Positions 17,437 to 25,939 of a stretch of DNA of 64,000 bases are shown in pieces. The notes below the pieces were generated by a model, which was not told where the DNA came from, did no database searches, and worked only from the letters and a program-made list of their open reading frames with translations. The first letter of the stretch is position 1. Each line of letters starts with the position of its first letter. This DNA is from Phyllobacterium phragmitis (GTDB lineage Bacteria; Pseudomonadota; Alphaproteobacteria; Rhizobiales; Rhizobiaceae), in assembly GCF_002980495.1 (NCBI RefSeq), contig NZ_PVBR01000007.1, positions 62,001-126,000 on the forward strand. Direction: 5' to 3'. The position numbers were made by a program, and so were the translations under genes.

Positions 17437-17594
17437 ACCCCCCTCTGCCCTGCCGGGCATCTCCCCCACAAGGGGGGAGATTGGCTATGAGTTCCGCTTT
17501 CGCCAATCGCCATCGTTGCAAAGGATGCACCGTCATCAATGAAGGCGTAATCTCCCCCCTTGTGGGGGAGATGGCCGGCAGGCCAGAGGGGGGT
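17437..17594. repeat. Palindromic intergenic repeat, family A (copy 2)
   Basis: Arms ACCCCCCTCTGCCCTGCCGG + GCATCTCCCCCACAAGGGGG and the inverted partner at about 17546-17594. It separates ubiE from ubiB within what should be one transcript, so the hairpin would form in the intercistronic mRNA. Confidence 0.85.
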
Positions 17595-17629
17595 GTTTCG
17601 TTGAGCGCGACGAACCATTTCCATCGAAA

Positions 17630-18421
17630 CTAAAGCTTCCAGCCGGAATGGAGCGCGGCGATGCCGCCGGAATAATTGCGCCATGTCACGCGCTCGAAGC
17701 CGGCGGCGCGGATCATCGCGGCGAAATCGGGCTGCTTGGGGAATTTTCGGATGGATTCGACCAGATAACGGTAGGAATCGCCGTCGCCGGCGACCATCTG
17801 GCCGATGCGGGGAATGGCGTTGAACGACCAGCCATCATAGATGCGGTCGAGCAGCGGCATGTCGACCTCGGAAAATTCGAGACAAAGCAGGCGCCCGCCC
17901 GGCTTCAGCACGCGATAGGCTTCCGACAGCGCCCGGTCGATATGCGGCACGTTGCGGATGCCGAAGGCGATGGTATAGGCATCGAAACGGTCGGCATCGA
18001 AAGGCAGTTCCTCGGCATTGGCCTCGACGAACTCGACATTATCGGCAAGCCCCTTCTTGACCGCCCGGTCATGGCCGACGGCAAGCATCGATCCGTTGAT
18101 GTCGAGAACGGTGGCGTGGGCCTTGCGTCCCGAGGCTTCCAGGATGCGGAAGGCGATATCGCCGGTGCCGCCAGCGACATCGAGCACCTGCCAGTCCTCG
18201 CGCTTGGGCGGCGAAAGCCAGGTGACCATCGCGTCTTTCCAGACGCGGTGCAGCCCGGCCGACATCAGATCATTCATGACGTCATAGCGAGAGGCGACGC
18301 GGTGGAACACCTCGTTGACCAGCCCCTGCTTTTCGCTCTCGCCGACATCGCGGAAGCCAAAGGATTTCTCCATGCCGCCCCTGGCGCCGACGCGGTCCGA
18401 ACTGCCCTGTTCCTGGCTCAT
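17630..18421 (-). CDS. ubiE: Demethylmenaquinone/2-methoxy-6-polyprenyl-1,4-benzoquinol C-methyltransferase
   Basis: SAM-dependent C-methylation in ubiquinone (and menaquinone) synthesis. The 263-residue class I methyltransferase has the UbiE signatures: [23 protein letters not shown]-binding [33 protein letters not shown] and the C-terminal [20 protein letters not shown]. An N-terminal extension of about 25 residues ([16 protein letters not shown]) precedes the core. ATG 18421 on the minus strand, upstream of ubiB; divergent from upp. Confidence 0.96.
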   Translation of the reverse strand: MSQEQGSSDRVGARGGMEKSFGFRDVGESEKQGLVNEVFHRVASRYDVMNDLMSAGLHRVWKDAMVTWLSPPKREDWQVLDVAGGTGDIAFRILEASGRKAHATVLDINGSMLAVGHDRAVKKGLADNVEFVEANAEELPFDADRFDAYTIAFGIRNVPHIDRALSEAYRVLKPGGRLLCLEFSEVDMPLLDRIYDGWSFNAIPRIGQMVAGDGDSYRYLVESIRKFPKQPDFAAMIRAAGFERVTWRNYSGGIAALHSGWKL

Positions 18422-18453
18422 ATCGTCACCTGCTTGTTCGTCCTCGTCTCAAC

Positions 18454-18497
18454 GCATGATCTTTTCCCGATGGCCTGTCAACTTCGGGACCATGTGC
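18454..18497. repeat. Degenerate GCATGATC palindrome, family E
   Basis: GCATGATCTTTTCCCGATGG ... ACTTCGGGACCATGTGC, an eroded copy of the 44-bp element at 5924 and 52818, in the ubiE-upp divergent intergenic region. Confidence 0.5.
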
Positions 18498-18649
18498 GTG
18501 ACATCGATATAAAGCTTGCACCGGGCGATACAAGCGGGCGCGGCCATGTTTCCGAAGGCATAAAACTGTGCGTGTGATGCACGCAGGCGTTTCCACGCCT
18601 GCCGCCTGCCGCTAATATCCCGGAAAAATGCGTAGAGAGAGTAGCAGTC

Positions 18650-19276
18650 ATGGGCGTCACAGTCGTCGGTCATCCGCTTGTCCAGCACAAGCTCACCATC
18701 ATGCGCAAGAAGGAAACCTCGACTGCGAGCTTCCGGCGGCTGCTCAGGGAGATCTCGCTGTTGCTGTGTTACGAAGTGACGCGCGACCTGGAATTGACGA
18801 CGACGCGGATCGAAACGCCGATGACGACGATGGACGCGCCGACGCTGGAAGGCAAGAAGCTGGTCTTCGCCTCGATCCTGCGCGCCGGCAACGGTCTCTT
18901 GGAAGGCATGCTCGATCTGGTGCCGGCGGCGCGCGTCGCCCATATCGGGCTCTACCGCGACCACGACACGCTGCAGCCGATCGAATATTATTTCAAGGCG
19001 CCGGACGATATCGTCAACCGCCTGATCATCGTGGTCGATCCGATGCTCGCCACCGCCAATTCGGCAATCGCGGCGATCGACAAGCTGAAGGAGCGCGGCG
19101 CGACCAATATCCGCTTCCTCTGCCTTCTCGCAGCGCCCGAAGGCATCGAACGCTTCACCAAGGCGCATCCCGATGTGCCGGTCTTCACGGCGGCAATCGA
19201 CAGCCATTTGAACGAGAAGGGCTATATTATTCCAGGTCTGGGTGACGCGGGTGATCGGATGTATGGGACGAAATGA
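18650..19276 (+). CDS. upp: Uracil phosphoribosyltransferase
   Basis: Salvages uracil to UMP using PRPP. The 208 residues match the bacterial UPRT family. Landmarks are [49 protein letters not shown], the PRPP loop [12 protein letters not shown] and the C-terminal uracil-binding [21 protein letters not shown] 18650 is preceded by AGAGAGAGTAGCAGTC. It transcribes towards, and is convergent with, the deoA-deoC-punA-cdd salvage genes, across a family B repeat. Confidence 0.97.
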   Translation: MGVTVVGHPLVQHKLTIMRKKETSTASFRRLLREISLLLCYEVTRDLELTTTRIETPMTTMDAPTLEGKKLVFASILRAGNGLLEGMLDLVPAARVAHIGLYRDHDTLQPIEYYFKAPDDIVNRLIIVVDPMLATANSAIAAIDKLKERGATNIRFLCLLAAPEGIERFTKAHPDVPVFTAAIDSHLNEKGYIIPGLGDAGDRMYGTK

Positions 19277-19290
19277 ACATTTCAGGCATA

Positions 19291-19460
19291 CCCCTCATCC
19301 GACCGCTTCGCGGCCACCTTCTCCCACAAGGGGAGAAGGGAGGCGCTGCATAAAGGTGTCCGCCAACCGCTGACGTTTGTGATTGGCAGTAAGGCCGATG
19401 CCACGTTCTTTCCTTCTCCCCTTGTGGGAGAAGGTGGCCGCGAAGCGGTCGGATGAGGGG
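19291..19460. repeat. Palindromic intergenic repeat, family B
   Basis: Arms CCCCTCATCCGACCGCTTCG + CGGCCACCTTCTCCCACAAG and the exact inverse at about 19415-19460, with a centre of about 65 bp; 170 bp in total. It lies between the convergent upp and deoA and could act as a bidirectional terminator. The short companion box of family A follows it (19469-19492). Confidence 0.85.
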
Positions 19461-19496
19461 TGTGCGGGCGATTCCGTTAAAACAGGAACTGTTGTT

Positions 19497-20810
19497 CTAC
19501 ACCCCAATGCGGCGCTTGACCGGCCGGATGGCACGCGGACGGAGCGGCACAAAGCCGTAGGCGGTCTGAACCGCGCGGATTGCCGCCTCTGCTGCCGCCT
19601 CATCGCGAGCATGAACCAGCGCCAGCGGGTCGCCCCGTTCCATTTCCGCGCCAATCGGTTGAAGCGCGGTGAGGCCGACCGCGTGGTCGATTGTATCTTC
19701 TGGCCGCGTGCGGCCACCGCCGAGCGCGACGACGGCCAAGCCCAGCGTGCGGGTCTCAATGGAACCGACAAAGCCCTTTTGCGGCGATGGCACGTCCCGC
19801 ACGATCGGCGCAGCGGGCAGGTAATGCGCGGCCCGCGAGATGAAATCATTCGGCCCGCCGAGAAGCGCCACCATGCGCCCGAATATTTCCGCCGCCCGGC
19901 CGCTCTCAAGCGTGGCTCGCGCCTTTTCCATGGCTTCGCGCGGCGTTTGCGCCAGTCCAGCGGTCACCAGCATTTCGGCGGCGAGCGCCAGCGTCACCTC
20001 TTCGAGCCGCGCATCGCGCCGGTCGCCGGTGAGGAAATCGACGGCGTTCCCGACCTCGACGGCATTGCCGGCGGCCAGCGCCAGAGGCTGGTTCATATCG
20101 GTGAGGAGCGCCGTGGTGGGAAGGCCGGCGCCATTGGCGACCGCGACGAGGCTTTCGGCCAGCGCCGTCGCATCGCGCGTCCTGGCCATGAAGGCACCGT
20201 TGCCCACCTTGACGTCGAGCACCAGCCCCTGCAAGCCGGCGGCGAGCTTCTTCGACAGGATGGACGCTGTGATGAGCGGGATGGATTCGACCGTCGCCGT
20301 AACATCGCGGATCGAATAGAAGCGCTTGTCGGCGGGCGCCAGATCGGCGGTCTGGCTGATGATGGCGCAGCCGGCCTCGCGCACCGCCCTGACAAAGCGC
20401 GTCTTGTCGGGTTGGCTGATATAGCCAGGGATCGAATCCATCTTGTCGAGCGTGCCGCCGGTATGGCCGAGGCCGCGACCGGAGATCATCGGCACATAAG
20501 CGCCGCAGGCGGCCACAATCGGCGCCAGCATCAGCGAAACATTGTCGCCGACGCCGCCGGTTGAATGCTTGTCGATCACCGGGCCAGGAAGCGCCGACCA
20601 ATCGAGCACATCGCCGGAATCGCGCATGGCGAGCGTCAGCCCCACCGCTTCGTCGCGGCTCATGCCGTTGAAGAACACGGCCATGGCGAAGGCGGCTATC
20701 TGGCCTTCGCTGACCGCGCCCGAGGCGATCCCCTCGGCGAAAAAGGCGATCTCGTCGGAGCCAAGCACTCTGCCGTCGCGCTTGGCGCGAATGATCTCCT
20801 GCGGCAGCAT
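19497..20810 (-). CDS. deoA: Thymidine phosphorylase
   Basis: Phosphorolysis of thymidine (and deoxyuridine) to thymine and deoxyribose 1-phosphate. At 437 residues it has the family's usual length. The pyrimidine-nucleoside phosphorylase signature is intact: [40 protein letters not shown], with [13 protein letters not shown] further on. The start is ATG 20810 ([13 protein letters not shown]), 1 bp after the deoC stop, so the genes are coupled; a longer open frame to 20987 lies inside deoC. It is the last gene of the salvage operon. Confidence 0.95.
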   Translation of the reverse strand: MLPQEIIRAKRDGRVLGSDEIAFFAEGIASGAVSEGQIAAFAMAVFFNGMSRDEAVGLTLAMRDSGDVLDWSALPGPVIDKHSTGGVGDNVSLMLAPIVAACGAYVPMISGRGLGHTGGTLDKMDSIPGYISQPDKTRFVRAVREAGCAIISQTADLAPADKRFYSIRDVTATVESIPLITASILSKKLAAGLQGLVLDVKVGNGAFMARTRDATALAESLVAVANGAGLPTTALLTDMNQPLALAAGNAVEVGNAVDFLTGDRRDARLEEVTLALAAEMLVTAGLAQTPREAMEKARATLESGRAAEIFGRMVALLGGPNDFISRAAHYLPAAPIVRDVPSPQKGFVGSIETRTLGLAVVALGGGRTRPEDTIDHAVGLTALQPIGAEMERGDPLALVHARDEAAAEAAIRAVQTAYGFVPLRPRAIRPVKRRIGV

Positions 20811-20811
20811 G

Positions 20812-21585
20812 TCAATGACCCACTGACGGCGCGGCGCTTCGGCCGTTGCCGCCCAATGCCGCGAGCACGTCATCGAGAAGGCCCGAAGCGCCGAAGCGGA
20901 AGGTTTCCGGCGTGATCCATCCTTCACCCATGATCTCGTCGGCAAGATCGAGATAATATCTTGCATCTTCCAGGGTATGGATGCCACCGGCGGGCTTTAT
21001 CCCGGCACCGCGGCGAAACTCCCTGATGGTTTCGAGAATGATGCGCGCGGCCTGCGGCGTGGCGTTGATTCCGGCCTTGCCGCTCGAGGTCTTGATGAAA
21101 TGCGCGCCCTCTTCGAGGGCCACTTCGGATGCGGCCTCGATCAAGGCATCATTGCCCAATTCGCCAGCTTCGATGATGACCTTGAGCCTGTTATTGCGGC
21201 CGCAGAGCTTTCGCACCGACTTGATCATCTGTCTGGAGATGATCACGCCGTTCTCGACGAAATCGCGACAGGGCAGCACCAGGTCGATCTCATCGGCGCC
21301 ATCGGCGATCGCCTTCTCCGTGTCGGCCAGAACCCCGTCGATATCGGTGCCGCCATCGGGAAAATTGACGGCAGCGGCAATCCGCACGCCGGTCCCATGC
21401 AAAAGCGATTTGGCCGTCTCGACGAAATGCGGCCAGATGCAGATCGCCGCCGTGGGGCCATACGGGGTAATCGCTTTGGCGCTCAGCGCGGCGACGGCCA
21501 GCGGCGACGAATTCTTGTCGAGATCGGTCAGGTCGATCAGCGGCAGCACGCGAAGCGCCGCCAATCTGCGGTCGGCTTGTTTCAT
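20812..21585 (-). CDS. deoC: Deoxyribose-phosphate aldolase
   Basis: Cleaves deoxyribose 5-phosphate to acetaldehyde and glyceraldehyde 3-phosphate, the step that moves nucleoside sugar into glycolysis. At 257 residues it belongs to the long (E. coli-like) DeoC group. [15 protein letters not shown] and the Schiff-base motif [15 protein letters not shown] are present. ATG 21585 ([12 protein letters not shown]) has GGGGAGAGATCGC upstream; the frame extends to 21621 without a better site. The deoC-punA gap holds a family C palindrome. Confidence 0.95.
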   Translation of the reverse strand: MKQADRRLAALRVLPLIDLTDLDKNSSPLAVAALSAKAITPYGPTAAICIWPHFVETAKSLLHGTGVRIAAAVNFPDGGTDIDGVLADTEKAIADGADEIDLVLPCRDFVENGVIISRQMIKSVRKLCGRNNRLKVIIEAGELGNDALIEAASEVALEEGAHFIKTSSGKAGINATPQAARIILETIREFRRGAGIKPAGGIHTLEDARYYLDLADEIMGEGWITPETFRFGASGLLDDVLAALGGNGRSAAPSVGH

Positions 21586-21631
21586 GCGATCTCTCCCCAC
21601 TCTCAAATCTGTCAGAGCCACGTTGAAACAT

Positions 21632-21740
21632 CGTCATTCTCGGGCTTGTCCCGAGAATCTGCAACGCATGTTCTGTCAGAACCGTAATTGCTTCTCTTTT
21701 CCTCGTCGCAGATACTCGGGACAAGCCCGAGAATGACGGC
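21632..21740. repeat. Palindromic intergenic repeat, family C (copy 2)
   Basis: CGTCATTCTCGGGCTTGTCC + CGAGAATCT and its inverse, ending at 21740, one base from the punA stop (21741-21743). It is transcribed as part of the punA-deoC message and probably forms a stem-loop between the cistrons. Confidence 0.85.
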
Positions 21741-22535
21741 TCAGTAGGCAGCTAAGAAATGCTCCAATATTTTTTGCAAGCGTTTCCCCCCAACGGGGGC
21801 CATATCCTTGGTTTCCTGATGCGACAGCTCGTTTCCGGTTAGCCCCGCGCCGAAATTGGTGATGACGGAGCAGGCGGCGATGCGCAGGCCGAGAAAACGG
21901 CCGAGGATGACTTCCGGCACGGTCGACATGCCCACCGCATCGGCGCCGAGCACCCGCGCCATGCGGATTTCGGCCGGCGTTTCGAAGGACGGGCCTGAAA
22001 ACCACATATAGACGCCGCGCGGCAGCGCCTCGCCGGCTTTGCGTGCAGCCGCCTCGAAAGCATCCTTGAGGCCGGCATCATAGGCGGCGGTCATGCCGAC
22101 GAAGCGCGCATCCGACGGCTCGCCGATCAGCGGATTGAGGCCGGAATAATTGATATGGTCGTCGATCAGCATGACGCTGCCCGGCGCCAGATCCTCGCGC
22201 ACCGAGCCCGCGGCATTGGTCAGGATCAATGTTTCAATGCCGAGGCTTTTAAGCGTCTCCAGAACCGGGCGCATGGCGGAAGCGTTGCCATGCTCGTAAT
22301 AATGCGCCCTGCCCGACAGGATGAGCACGGGCTTGCCCGAAAGCCGCCCCGCCACCAGTTCGCCCGCATGGCCGGTGACGCCGCTTGCCGGAAAACCCGG
22401 CAGCTCGGCATAGGAAATACGCACCGCATCCTCCACCGCGTCAACAAGGGAGCCCAGGCCGGAACCGAGCACGAAAGCCAGTTTCGGCATCGACCCATCG
22501 AGCCTTGCCTTTATGCGGTTGGCGGCTTCGTTCAT
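21741..22535 (-). CDS. punA: Purine-nucleoside phosphorylase (trimeric type)
   Basis: Phosphorolysis of inosine, guanosine and deoxy forms to base and (deoxy)ribose 1-phosphate. The 264-residue family 2 PNP has VLGSGLGSLVDAV, SGRAHYYEHG, LTNAAGSV, YMWFSGPSFETPAEI and STVPEVILGR, followed by TNFGAGLTGNELSH. ATG 22535 is directly adjacent to the TAG of cdd. It works with cdd, deoC and deoA in nucleoside catabolism. Confidence 0.95.
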   Translation of the reverse strand: MNEAANRIKARLDGSMPKLAFVLGSGLGSLVDAVEDAVRISYAELPGFPASGVTGHAGELVAGRLSGKPVLILSGRAHYYEHGNASAMRPVLETLKSLGIETLILTNAAGSVREDLAPGSVMLIDDHINYSGLNPLIGEPSDARFVGMTAAYDAGLKDAFEAAARKAGEALPRGVYMWFSGPSFETPAEIRMARVLGADAVGMSTVPEVILGRFLGLRIAACSVITNFGAGLTGNELSHQETKDMAPVGGKRLQKILEHFLAAY

Positions 22536-22931
22536 CTAACCTCCGATCACATCCGTCTTGAAACCGTGGGGAAGCAGGTCCTTCAGCAGCACGGTCTCGA
22601 CCACTCCCTTGTCGTCGCACAGATGCAGCGGCGTTTCCGGTCCGGCGAATTCGGCCAGACGCTGGCGGCAGCCACCGCAGGGCGGGCATTTTTCGAGCTT
22701 CTCGGCGACGACGAGGATCTCGGATATCTCGCCGCCACCTCCCATGACGAAATGCGAGAGCGCGGTGGTTTCCGCACACCAGCCCTCAGGGAAAGAAATC
22801 ACCTCGATATTGCAGCCAGAATAGATGCGTCCGTCCCTGGTGCGCAATGCGGCGCCTACCGGAAATTTCGAATAGGGCGCATGGCATTTCTGCATTGCGG
22901 CATGGGCTGCGTCAAACAGGTCCTTGGACAT
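22536..22931 (-). CDS. cdd: Cytidine deaminase
   Basis: Zinc-dependent deamination of (deoxy)cytidine to (deoxy)uridine. At 131 residues it is the short tetrameric type. Zinc site: the WCAETTAL segment (Cys plus catalytic Glu) and CPPCGGCRQRLAEF (two Cys). ASNIE-like SGCNIEVISF is present. ATG 22931. It abuts punA downstream. The two permeases of the nucleoside transporter lie upstream across a 227-bp gap occupied by a family D repeat. Confidence 0.96.
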   Translation of the reverse strand: MSKDLFDAAHAAMQKCHAPYSKFPVGAALRTRDGRIYSGCNIEVISFPEGWCAETTALSHFVMGGGGEISEILVVAEKLEKCPPCGGCRQRLAEFAGPETPLHLCDDKGVVETVLLKDLLPHGFKTDVIGG

Positions 22932-22982
22932 GGTGGTCCTTCCTGATGTGGTTAAGATTTCTTATGAAAACGACACCAAGCG

Positions 22983-23120
22983 CCCTCGTCCTTCGAGGCT
23001 TCGTTCCCCCTTCGACAAGCTCAGGGTCCACTACGCACCTCAGGATGAGGGCTACTGGAGCGACGCGCCTTTCACCCTCATCCTGAGGTGCGAGCGCAGC
23101 GAGCCTCGAAGGACGAGGGT
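22983..23120. repeat. Palindromic intergenic repeat, family D (copy 1)
   Basis: CCCTCGTCCTTCGAGGCT ... CACCTCAGGATGAGGG and the inverse CCCTCATCCTGAGGTGCGAG ... AGCCTCGAAGGACGAGGG. The left arm carries an extra CCCCCTTCGACAAGCTCAGG insert. It fills the cdd-permease gap; I see no gene there. A second copy is at 25343-25490. Confidence 0.8.
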
Positions 23121-23158
23121 GAAAGGCATTCCAGAAGGACCGATGCACCACCATTCCT

Positions 23159-24130
23159 TCAGCGTTCCTTCACATAAGGCACGCCGCCCGCTCTGGGAGG
23201 GATGGCCTTGCCGATGAAGCCTGCGAGCAGGATGACGGTGAGCACATAGGGCAGCGCCTGCATGAACTGCACCGGAACCTCGCCGATCAGCGGCAGCGGA
23301 TGGCCCTGCATGCGGATCGCCAGCGCATCGAGAAAGCCGAAAAGCAGACAGGCGAGCATTGCGGGGACCGGACGCCATTTGGCGAAGATCAGCGCGGCGA
23401 GCGCGATATAGCCCTTGCCGGCCGTCATGTCCTTGACGAAGCCCGCGCCTTGCGCCTGCGCCAGATAGGCGCCGGCAAGGCCGCAGAGGATGCCGCAGCA
23501 GATCACCGCGCGATAGCGCAGCCAGGTCACGGAGATGCCGGCGGTATCCACCGCCGCCGGATTTTCACCGACCGCCCTCAACCGCAGGCCGAAACGGGTG
23601 CGCTGGAGCACCCACCAGGTGAACGGCACCATGAGGAAGGCGAGGTAGACCAGTATGGAATGACCGGAGATCAACTCAGAATAGAGATAGCCCGCGACGG
23701 GCACATCCCGCAACGCTTCCGCTCCCGGCAAGTGCAGAGCGCCGAAACGCGCGCCTGCCGGCAGCGACGGCGTGCGCCCGCCCTGCCGAAACCAGGCCTG
23801 GCCGAGAATGACCGTGGTGCCGGCTGCGATGAAATTGATGGCGACGCCGGAGACGATCTGGTTGCCGCGATGCGTGATCGAGGCAAAGCCATGCACCAGC
23901 CCGAGCAGCACCGAAACCAGAACGGCGGCGAGAAGCCCGACCATGGCCGAGCCCGTGAGATAGGCGGCGGTGCCGGCGGCGAAGGCGCCGGCCAGCATCT
24001 TGCCTTCGAGGCCGATATCGAAAATGCCGGCGCGCTCCGAATAGAGCCCGGCAAGGCAGGCGAAGAGCAACGGCACGGAAAGGCGGATGGTGGAATCCAG
24101 GAGCTGGACGAGCGTGACGTAATAATCCAT
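23159..24130 (-). CDS. ABC transporter permease, nucleoside/purine uptake (BMP/Nup type), second subunit
   Basis: A 323-residue inner-membrane permease of the branched-chain/ribose-like type II ABC importer fold with about nine hydrophobic segments. LYSERAGIFDIGLEGKMLAG and GENPAAVDTAGISV are hallmarks of the YufQ/NupQ-like subunits of BMP-dependent nucleoside importers. Its ATG (24130) overlaps the TGA of the upstream permease by one base. With the ATPase, the first permease and the BMP binding protein at 29849 it completes an importer that would feed cdd, punA, deoC and deoA. Substrate by context, not by assay. Confidence 0.9.
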   Translation of the reverse strand: MDYYVTLVQLLDSTIRLSVPLLFACLAGLYSERAGIFDIGLEGKMLAGAFAAGTAAYLTGSAMVGLLAAVLVSVLLGLVHGFASITHRGNQIVSGVAINFIAAGTTVILGQAWFRQGGRTPSLPAGARFGALHLPGAEALRDVPVAGYLYSELISGHSILVYLAFLMVPFTWWVLQRTRFGLRLRAVGENPAAVDTAGISVTWLRYRAVICCGILCGLAGAYLAQAQGAGFVKDMTAGKGYIALAALIFAKWRPVPAMLACLLFGFLDALAIRMQGHPLPLIGEVPVQFMQALPYVLTVILLAGFIGKAIPPRAGGVPYVKER

Positions 24131-25272
24131 CAGTGGCTCTCCCCGGTGGCGATGGGCGTCGCGCGCAGATCGGAGCCACTGAGGCGCCCGAACAATCTCT
24201 GGATCGCCGGGCGGAACATATGTTCGAGCGCGCCGGCGAACAGGATCACCAGCCCCTGGATGATGACGATCATGTCGCGCGAGATGTTGGGCATGTCGAA
24301 GGCGATTTCCGCGCCGCCCTGATAGAGCATGCCGAACAGGATGGCGGCCAGCACGATGCCGACCGGATGCGAGCGGCCCATCAGCGCGACCGCGATGCCG
24401 ACGAAGCCCGCGCCGGAGACGAAATCGAGCTGCATGCGGTGCTGCGCGCCCATCACCGGATTGAGCGCCATCATCCCGGCCAACGCGCCGGAGATCATCA
24501 TGGTGATGACGATGATCCTGGTCTGGCTGATGCCGGCATAATCGGCGGCGCGCGGGCTGAAGCCCATGGTGCGGATCTCATAGCCGATGCGCGTGCGCCA
24601 GATCAGCACCCATACGACGAAGGCCGACGCGAGCGCCAGCAGAAAAGACACATTGAGCGGCGCGGAACGCACCTGAAGGCCGAACATCTGCAGGAGCCAG
24701 CCGAGCTGCGGCAATTGCCCGCCTTCACCGAAGACGCGGGTTTCCGGCGCTTGTGAAGCGAGCGGCTTCAGGACGCCGACCAGCAGATAGACCATGAGGC
24801 TGGCGGCAATGAAATTGAACATGATGGTGGTGATGACGATATGCGAGCCGCGCCGCGCCTGAAGCCAGGCGGGAATGAGCGCCCACAGCGCGCCGGCAAG
24901 GGCTGCGCCTAAAATGGCGAGCGGAAAGGTCAGCCACCACGGCAGGAAATCGCCGAAGGCGAGGCAGGCCAGCGAGACGCCGAGGCCGCCGAGATAGGCC
25001 TGCCCCTCGCCGCCGATATTGAACAGGCCGCAATGGAACGCCACCGCCACGCACAGGCCGGTGAAGATGAAATTCGTCGCGTAATAGAGCGTGTAGCCGA
25101 TGCCCTCGCCGGAACCGAAGGCGCCCTTGACCATCAGTCCCGCCGCCTGGATCGGATTTTCGCCGACAAGCAGCACCACCAGCCCCGCGACGAGAAAGGC
25201 GACGACGAGATTGACGAGCGGGATGAGGCCATAATCCGCCCATGCGGGCAATTTGGCGAAAGGCTGGCTCAT
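24130..25272 (-). CDS. ABC transporter permease, nucleoside/purine uptake, first subunit
   Basis: A 380-residue inner-membrane permease (YufP/NupP-like). LFNIGGEGQAYLGGLG, GSHIVITTIMFNFIAA and MGFSPRAADYAGIS are family landmarks, and roughly ten hydrophobic segments are visible. It is longer than the second subunit because of an extended periplasmic loop near residues 175-210. ATG 25272. It precedes the second permease with a 1-bp overlap and follows fosX across a 250-bp gap filled by a family D repeat. Confidence 0.9.
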   Translation of the reverse strand: MSQPFAKLPAWADYGLIPLVNLVVAFLVAGLVVLLVGENPIQAAGLMVKGAFGSGEGIGYTLYYATNFIFTGLCVAVAFHCGLFNIGGEGQAYLGGLGVSLACLAFGDFLPWWLTFPLAILGAALAGALWALIPAWLQARRGSHIVITTIMFNFIAASLMVYLLVGVLKPLASQAPETRVFGEGGQLPQLGWLLQMFGLQVRSAPLNVSFLLALASAFVVWVLIWRTRIGYEIRTMGFSPRAADYAGISQTRIIVITMMISGALAGMMALNPVMGAQHRMQLDFVSGAGFVGIAVALMGRSHPVGIVLAAILFGMLYQGGAEIAFDMPNISRDMIVIIQGLVILFAGALEHMFRPAIQRLFGRLSGSDLRATPIATGESH

Positions 25273-25342
25273 GGCAGGGCCTCGATTGGAATTGTTTTAT
25301 TGTCGGGTACAAGAGGAACATTCTTCTTCCAATTCCTGCCCG

Positions 25343-25490
25343 CACCCTCGCCCTTCGAGGCTCGCTTCGCTCGCACCTCAGGATGAGGGTGCTGCGGCGG
25401 CGCCTCATGTTCTTCATCCTGAGAAGGCAGCGGAGGCACCTCATGTTCCTCACCCTGAGGTGTGAGCGAAGCGAGCCTCGAAGGGCGAGG
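25343..25490. repeat. Palindromic intergenic repeat, family D (copy 2)
   Basis: CACCCTCGCCCTTCGAGGCT + CGCTTCGCTCGCACCTCAGG ATGAGGG, and the inverse ending CGAAGGGCGAGG. The centre has extra short repeats of CACCTCATGTTC. It lies between fosX and the first permease; no gene is visible in this gap. Confidence 0.8.
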
Positions 25491-25522
25491 AACATGAGGG
25501 TCCAGATACCGCATCGGAGCCG

Positions 25523-25939
25523 TCATCCTGTCACCCGCCCTGTCGTGTATCGCGCCAGCCGTTCGGCAAGCGTTCCAGTATGCAATTCGAACATATGGTT
25601 ATCTTCGTCATAGAAGTAGATCGACCGTCCCTCGCCTTCGACGCGAGAACGCGGCGCGCGCATCTCAAGACCGAGTGCCTCCACCTTTTCCACATAGCTG
25701 TCGAAATCGTCGTCGGAGATCTTGAAGGCGATATGATTGTAGCTGCGGGACGGAAGCGGCTCGCCTTGCATGATCGCTATCCAGATATCCCCGACGAGAA
25801 AGAATTTTTCTCGCGAAAGAGAAAACTGCTCCCCGTCGCTCGAATAAATTTCCCTTGCTCCCAGCACATTTTCGAGGATTTCGGACATCCGGTCGAGATC
25901 GCGCACGATGAAGGTCATATGTGATAGGCCTTCGATCAT
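25523..25939 (-). CDS. fosX: FosX-type fosfomycin hydrolase
   Basis: A 138-residue vicinal-oxygen-chelate metalloenzyme that opens the epoxide of fosfomycin with water (Mn-dependent). Metal ligands His7 (GLSHMTFIVRDLDRM), His69 (SYNHIAFKIS) and Glu118 (HMFELHTGTL) are present, and so is Glu44 (SREKF), the general base that separates FosX from the thiol-using FosA and FosB. A FosX from the relative Mesorhizobium loti has been characterised biochemically. ATG 25939 overlaps the TGA of the upstream ABC ATPase gene (ATGA), so it is co-translated with a nucleoside importer. That is an odd setting for a resistance gene and hints at a native substrate. The longer frame to 26011 lies inside the ATPase gene. 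Confidence 0.9.
   Translation of the reverse strand: MIEGLSHMTFIVRDLDRMSEILENVLGAREIYSSDGEQFSLSREKFFLVGDIWIAIMQGEPLPSRSYNHIAFKISDDDFDSYVEKVEALGLEMRAPRSRVEGEGRSIYFYDEDNHMFELHTGTLAERLARYTTGRVTG

Noticed and set aside
17398-17469. N-terminal extension of UbiB
   Set aside because: It is a translation of the neighbouring palindromic repeat; unlike coaBC, a proper ATG is available at 17397 where the family begins.
20811-20987. N-terminal extension of DeoA up to 20987
   Set aside because: It lies inside deoC in another frame and has no homology; ATG 20810 directly after the deoC stop gives the usual length.
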